Shown here in pieces: positions 60,482-64,000 of a DNA stretch of 64,000 nucleotides. Under the pieces are notes generated by a model. The model was not told the DNA's origin. It was given only the letters and a program-made list of their open reading frames with translations, and searched no databases. The first letter of the stretch is position 1, and the number at the start of each line of letters is the position of its first letter. Both the position numbers and the translations under genes were made by a program. The stretch comes from an uncultured Eubacteriales bacterium (lineage in GTDB: Bacteria; Bacillota; Clostridia; Oscillospirales; Acutalibacteraceae): NCBI GenBank assembly GCA_900317765.1, contig ONID01000002.1, positions 29,769 through 93,768 on the forward strand, read 5' to 3'.

Positions 60482-61297
60482 TTGAAAAAAAGCATAGCCC
60501 TGTCGCTCATATTGATGTTGATGCTCTTGGAGTGGCCGGCATACAATATTTTCAGATACAACGATCTGACGTCTGCGGGAAGCACCGGTCTTGCAGACAC
60601 ATCCGAGGCGAAAAGTCTTTTGGGCACATGGGAGAAGTGCAGCGTGGAGGAAGCGCAGCACAACATCGATCTGACCGATGAAGAATATCTGAAGCAGCAG
60701 ACGGAGAACAATATCAAGAAGCAGATTGAAGACACGATCAAGAAGATAGAAAAAGGCAAACTGACCTACCGGGAACTTTTTTCGGATGTGTATGTGTGCG
60801 GGGACTCGCTGGTGGCAGGACTGAGCTCCTTTGGTCTTGTCAACGGTAATCACCTGATGGCACGCGTCAGCGCCAATCTGAAGGATCTCAGGGAAAACCT
60901 TCCCAGAATAAAGAGGGCAAAGCCGAAGATTCTTATCCTTCATTACGGTATCAACCATATCTCCTCCAAAAAGGGGAAAGACGAGCAGTTTGCCAACAAT
61001 TACCGCAAGCTCATCAAGCAGATCAAGGAAAGCTGTCCGAAGACCAGGATCATAATCAGTCTTTTGTTCCCTGTTGATACCAACATAGCCAAGGATGTGC
61101 GGTTTACGGCGGTCGACAGATTCAACAAGGCGCTGAAAAAGATGTGCGAGGAGGAAGGCATTGAATACCTTGACAATTCTTCCCTCGCAAAGCAGTGCAG
61201 CGAATACACCAAAGGCGACGGAATACATATGGAGCGGGATTTCTACACGAAGTTCTGGGGAAAGCATATTATCAGGGAAATGAGGATCTACAAATGA
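60482..61297 (+). CDS. SGNH/GDSL hydrolase family protein, exported
   Basis: 271 residues with an N-terminal signal anchor (about 4-20) and a helical region, then an SGNH-like fold: block I VCGDSLVAG near residue 104, block III-like LHYGINHIS near 157, and block V GDGIHMERDF near 243. Members carry out esterase or acetyltransferase steps on envelope polymers. The TTG start follows GGGGGAA. The DUF4358 gene overlaps its stop by 4 nt and an MBOAT gene follows, so it probably acts in extracellular O-acylation. Confidence 0.85.
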   Translation: MKKSIALSLILMLMLLEWPAYNIFRYNDLTSAGSTGLADTSEAKSLLGTWEKCSVEEAQHNIDLTDEEYLKQQTENNIKKQIEDTIKKIEKGKLTYRELFSDVYVCGDSLVAGLSSFGLVNGNHLMARVSANLKDLRENLPRIKRAKPKILILHYGINHISSKKGKDEQFANNYRKLIKQIKESCPKTRIIISLLFPVDTNIAKDVRFTAVDRFNKALKKMCEEEGIEYLDNSSLAKQCSEYTKGDGIHMERDFYTKFWGKHIIREMRIYK

Positions 61298-61770
61298 ATA
61301 AGCCAAGGATCATGGCGATCATATGTGCTGCGCTGACACTGGTGTTCGTCTTTTTTGTCACACGTGATGACCCTGTGAGCAGCCGGACAGTCGAGGAAGT
61401 CGCCGGTCAGCTTACGCAATCGAAGACATTTGACACGACGGGACTCACGCTCCGAAGCGGCGGCGAATTCAAAAAGACGTTTCTGCTTTCTGCGGGTGAT
61501 TACGACGGCATCGTGTATTACTCAGCCGATTCGATCATGGACGTCAGGGAACTGCTTGTGATCCGGCTCAAGGACGAGGCACAGGCGGAGCCGCTGGTGG
61601 AAGTCATCAAAAAGCGCATTGAAGACAAAATTACGCTCTTCAACGGGTATGCGCCCGAAGAGGAAGCTTTGCTCGGCAGCTATGTGCTGGAAAGCTCAAG
61701 GGGATTTGTCATGTTTGCGGTATGTGCCAACGCCGACAAGGTACTTGAAGAATTCAAGGGAGCGCTTTGA
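61294..61770 (+). CDS. DUF4358 lipoprotein-like/membrane-anchored protein
   Basis: 158 residues: one N-terminal membrane segment (about 5-20) and a DUF4358 domain (VEEVAGQLTQ, then IMDVRELLVIRLKDEAQA). Function is unknown, but this family sits with MBOAT/DHHW genes in many Clostridia. ATGA overlap with the SGNH gene couples translation. Confidence 0.82.
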   Translation: MNKPRIMAIICAALTLVFVFFVTRDDPVSSRTVEEVAGQLTQSKTFDTTGLTLRSGGEFKKTFLLSAGDYDGIVYYSADSIMDVRELLVIRLKDEAQAEPLVEVIKKRIEDKITLFNGYAPEEEALLGSYVLESSRGFVMFAVCANADKVLEEFKGAL

Positions 61771-61820
61771 TGAATCCGGCTTGACAACATTATAAACCAA
61801 AGGAAAGGAATCTAAGATAA

Positions 61821-63242
61821 ATGGTTTTCAGCAGCGCAGTTTTCTTATTTGCATTTTTGCCGGCGGTGCTGTTGCTGTATTTTCTGCCGCTGTGCTTCTG
61901 GAATCGCAGACTTGAAGATCATCGTAAGAATCTGGTGCTCTGTGCGGCAAGTCTGATTTTTTACGCATGGGGAGAACCGGTTTATATCATCCTTATGCTG
62001 CTGAGCATAGGTTTCAATTTCAACATCGGTCTGGATATTGAACGCTGTGCAGACGATTCCAAAGCCAAAAAGCGAATACTGATGGCAGCCGTGGTATTTG
62101 ACCTGATGCTGCTCGGCTTTTTCAAATACAGCAATTTTCTTATCGGCAATGTCAACAGCCTGCTGTCGGCGGATATTCCTCTGTTGAAGGTATCTCTGCC
62201 GGTGGGTATTTCATTTTACACATTCCAGATACTTTCATACGTTGTGGATGTTTATCGCGGACAGGTGAAGGCGCAGCACAATATTATCTCCTTTGCCATG
62301 TACATCTCCATGTTTCCGCAGCTGATTGCCGGACCCATTGTGCAGTATTCCGACATAGAAAAACAGCTTTTCGGAAGAAGGCATACCCCCGAAAAGTTCC
62401 TCGACGGCGTTTTTGTTTTTATTCGCGGACTGGGCAAAAAAGTGATATTTGCCAATGCCATCGGCGCGGCGCACACCGAGATTCTTTCCGGAGGAACAGA
62501 AGGTCTCAGCGCCGCAACCGCGTGGCTGGCTGCGATCTGCTATACCATGCAGATTTATTTTGACTTCGGCGGATATTCGGATATGGCAATCGGTTTGGGA
62601 AGGATGTTCGGGTTTGAATTCATGCAGAACTTCAACCTGCCCTATACCGCCACAAGCATCAAGGACTTCTGGAAGCGCTGGCATATCTCGCTGAGCGGAT
62701 GGTTCAGGGATTACGTGTATATTCCGCTCGGAGGCAGCCGCAGGGGAACGGGACGTACGATTCTGAATCTGGCGATTGTGTGGAGTCTTACCGGTCTGTG
62801 GCACGGCGCTGCGTGGAATTTTGTCGCCTGGGGCGCGTTTTACGGCATTCTGCTCATTCTGGAAAAATACCCTCTCGCTGGCATTGTCCCCAAGATTCCC
62901 GTGTGGGTCAGGCATATTACCACGATGATCATTGTCATCATTGGATGGGTGTTTTTCTCCTGTGAGAGCATCGGAGATGCGTTTGACCTGCTGGGGTCGA
63001 TGTTCCTGCTGAAGGGAAATGCCGCGCTGGATTCGCAGTGGATGTATTATTTCAGAGGCTGCGGCTTCTCGCTGCTGCTGATGTCCCTGAGCGCTTTCGG
63101 CGCGTTTGCAGGGGTTCCGAAGCCGCGTAACAAATATATCGGCATTTTGTGCAGCGTTTGTGTTTACGGAGCGATCATGACGCTTTGTGTGATCAGCTTA
63201 GTGAGTGACACATATAACCCATTCCTGTACTTCAGATTCTGA
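61821..63242 (+). CDS. MBOAT family O-acyltransferase (AlgI/DltB-like)
   Basis: 473 residues with about ten membrane segments. The catalytic His is in GLWHGAAWNF near residue 320, and RDYVYIPLGGSRRG near 295 is the AlgI/PatA signature. It moves acyl groups across the membrane to an extracellular acceptor with help from SGNH/DHHW partners, which flank it. The acceptor polymer is unknown. GGAAAGGAA precedes the ATG. Confidence 0.93.
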   Translation: MVFSSAVFLFAFLPAVLLLYFLPLCFWNRRLEDHRKNLVLCAASLIFYAWGEPVYIILMLLSIGFNFNIGLDIERCADDSKAKKRILMAAVVFDLMLLGFFKYSNFLIGNVNSLLSADIPLLKVSLPVGISFYTFQILSYVVDVYRGQVKAQHNIISFAMYISMFPQLIAGPIVQYSDIEKQLFGRRHTPEKFLDGVFVFIRGLGKKVIFANAIGAAHTEILSGGTEGLSAATAWLAAICYTMQIYFDFGGYSDMAIGLGRMFGFEFMQNFNLPYTATSIKDFWKRWHISLSGWFRDYVYIPLGGSRRGTGRTILNLAIVWSLTGLWHGAAWNFVAWGAFYGILLILEKYPLAGIVPKIPVWVRHITTMIIVIIGWVFFSCESIGDAFDLLGSMFLLKGNAALDSQWMYYFRGCGFSLLLMSLSAFGAFAGVPKPRNKYIGILCSVCVYGAIMTLCVISLVSDTYNPFLYFRF

Positions 63243-63285
63243 TGATCTGACGCAAATTATGGTATGAAAGGTCGTGATAGGACCT

Positions 63286-64000
63286 ATGCAAAATAACGGT
63301 TCGAACAACAGCCGGACACAAAGAAGGCAGGCACAAAGGCGGGAAAACTATCCCACTGATCGGAGGGAAGGCAGCCTAATGAGAGAGGATTATTCCGAAA
63401 GGCGGGAGGCTCCGCGCAGGAGGGAATATCCTTCCGAGGCACGTGACTATCCGCGAGGCAGGGACAGGGAGGAGCGTTACGACAGTCGGGAAGTCCCGCG
63501 CAGGAGGGAAGAACCTTCCGAAGTCCGGGGAGTCCCGCGCAGGAGGGAAGAACCTTCTGAAAGCCGGGAAGCCCCGCGCAGGAGAGTAGAACCTTCCGAA
63601 GTCCGGGAAGTCCCGCGCAGGAGGGAAGAACCTTCCGAAAGCCGGGAAGCCCCGCGCAGAAGGGAAGAACCTTCCGAAGTCCGGGAAACCCCGCGCAGAA
63701 GGGAAGAATCTTCCGGGATACAGAAAACCCCGCATGCTCAGCAACAGGACGGTGGGGAAGAGAAGACGTCTGACAGACTCTATTCCGCTTTTTGTCTTGT
63801 GTTCTGCCTTGTGTTTTTTGCTTTTTTGTCTGGCGTTGCCATCACCGGGATAAAAATGCCTGACTGTGAAAAATCGGAGAGTGAAAACCGCATGCTTCGT
63901 CAGATGCCTTCGATATCGTGGGGAGCGATTACGGACGGCAGCTATATGAGGGATCTGGAGACCTATCTCACGGATCAGTTTCCTTACAGAGACAAGATCG
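63286..64000 (+). CDS. DHHW/AlgX-like protein with 13-residue repeats, truncated by the window end
   Basis: 238 codons are visible and the frame stays open. A highly charged Arg/Glu/Pro/Ser arm (residues about 1-155, including six 13-residue repeats) is followed by one membrane segment (about 165-185) and the start of a DHHW domain (SENRMLRQMPSISWGA, then YLTDQFPYRDKI). DHHW proteins partner with MBOAT transferases in O-acetylation. ATG at 63286 is likely; a GTG at 63273 is possible. The ribosome site is weak. Confidence 0.82.
   Translation, partial: MQNNGSNNSRTQRRQAQRRENYPTDRREGSLMREDYSERREAPRRREYPSEARDYPRGRDREERYDSREVPRRREEPSEVRGVPRRREEPSESREAPRRRVEPSEVREVPRRREEPSESREAPRRREEPSEVRETPRRREESSGIQKTPHAQQQDGGEEKTSDRLYSAFCLVFCLVFFAFLSGVAITGIKMPDCEKSESENRMLRQMPSISWGAITDGSYMRDLETYLTDQFPYRDKI
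63484..63717 (+). repeat. Six tandem 39-bp coding repeats
   Basis: Six consecutive 39-bp units encode 13-residue blocks such as VREVPRRREEPSE, with two alternating first residues (V or S). A degenerate related copy lies just before, near 63400. The unit length keeps the frame and would allow slippage-driven length change. Confidence 0.85.

Overview
This window looks like chromosome of an anaerobic, spore-forming, low-to-moderate GC Gram-positive bacterium of the Clostridia, most likely Oscillospiraceae/Ruminococcaceae. The basis is: dipicolinate synthase genes (dpaA, dpaB); an HrcA/CIRCE-controlled hrcA-grpE-dnaK-dnaJ locus; oxygen-defence and anaerobic enzymes (flavodiiron protein, flavin-reductase/rubredoxin fusion, NrdG); a secreted serpin of the kind known from gut Clostridia; strong AGGAGG-type ribosome sites; and frequent TTG starts. 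The family-level placement is inference.

Layout. 1-12 kb holds housekeeping genes: folC, a RadC-family gene, an rRNA m5C methyltransferase, a lipoprotein, a class I lysyl-tRNA synthetase with an extra C-terminal tRNA-binding domain, tmk, a DUF2156 protein, a GNAT acetyltransferase, a DJ-1 protein, 5-formyl-THF cyclo-ligase and mltG. 12-14.7 kb is one long frame joining a Gfo/Idh/MocA oxidoreductase to a GH13 amylase. 14.8-20.4 kb carries the flavodiiron protein, an Lgt-like membrane protein, a phosphodiester glycosidase, a lipoprotein, a Crp/Fnr regulator broken by one in-frame stop, and the rubredoxin fusion. 20.5-26 kb holds an acetyltransferase, two Gln/Pro/Met-repeat DUF4190-type membrane proteins, yebC, tRNA-Ala and tRNA-Leu, a conserved unknown and the serpin. 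26-32.6 kb has an FHA-SEDS fusion plus a PBP, a sigma factor, a tRNA-like element, a zinc-ribbon protein and dpaAB. 32.6-38.6 kb has an HtrA protease, a YibE/F protein, nucleotide salvage genes (YfbR-like, deoC, deoD) and tcdA. 38.7-45 kb has cysK and metY behind look-alike promoters, a bacterial TMEM43 homologue and an ABC exporter. 45-48 kb is the tldD/pmbA pair. 48-57 kb has a nine-repeat secreted protein and the heat-shock locus, where dnaK is interrupted by a short deletion. 57-64 kb has nrdG, an L,D-transpeptidase, and an SGNH-DUF4358-MBOAT-DHHW polysaccharide acylation cluster cut by the window end.

The observations most worth follow-up are the degenerate tRNA-like element at 30455-30537, the broken dnaK, the Gfo/Idh-GH13 fusion with a well-placed internal start, a repeat family placed directly after stop codons in the heat-shock region, and the shared promoter/operator layout plus an upstream mini-ORF at the sulfur genes. 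Coordinates of starts were chosen from ribosome-site spacing; all homology statements come from recognising motifs by eye, not from database searches.
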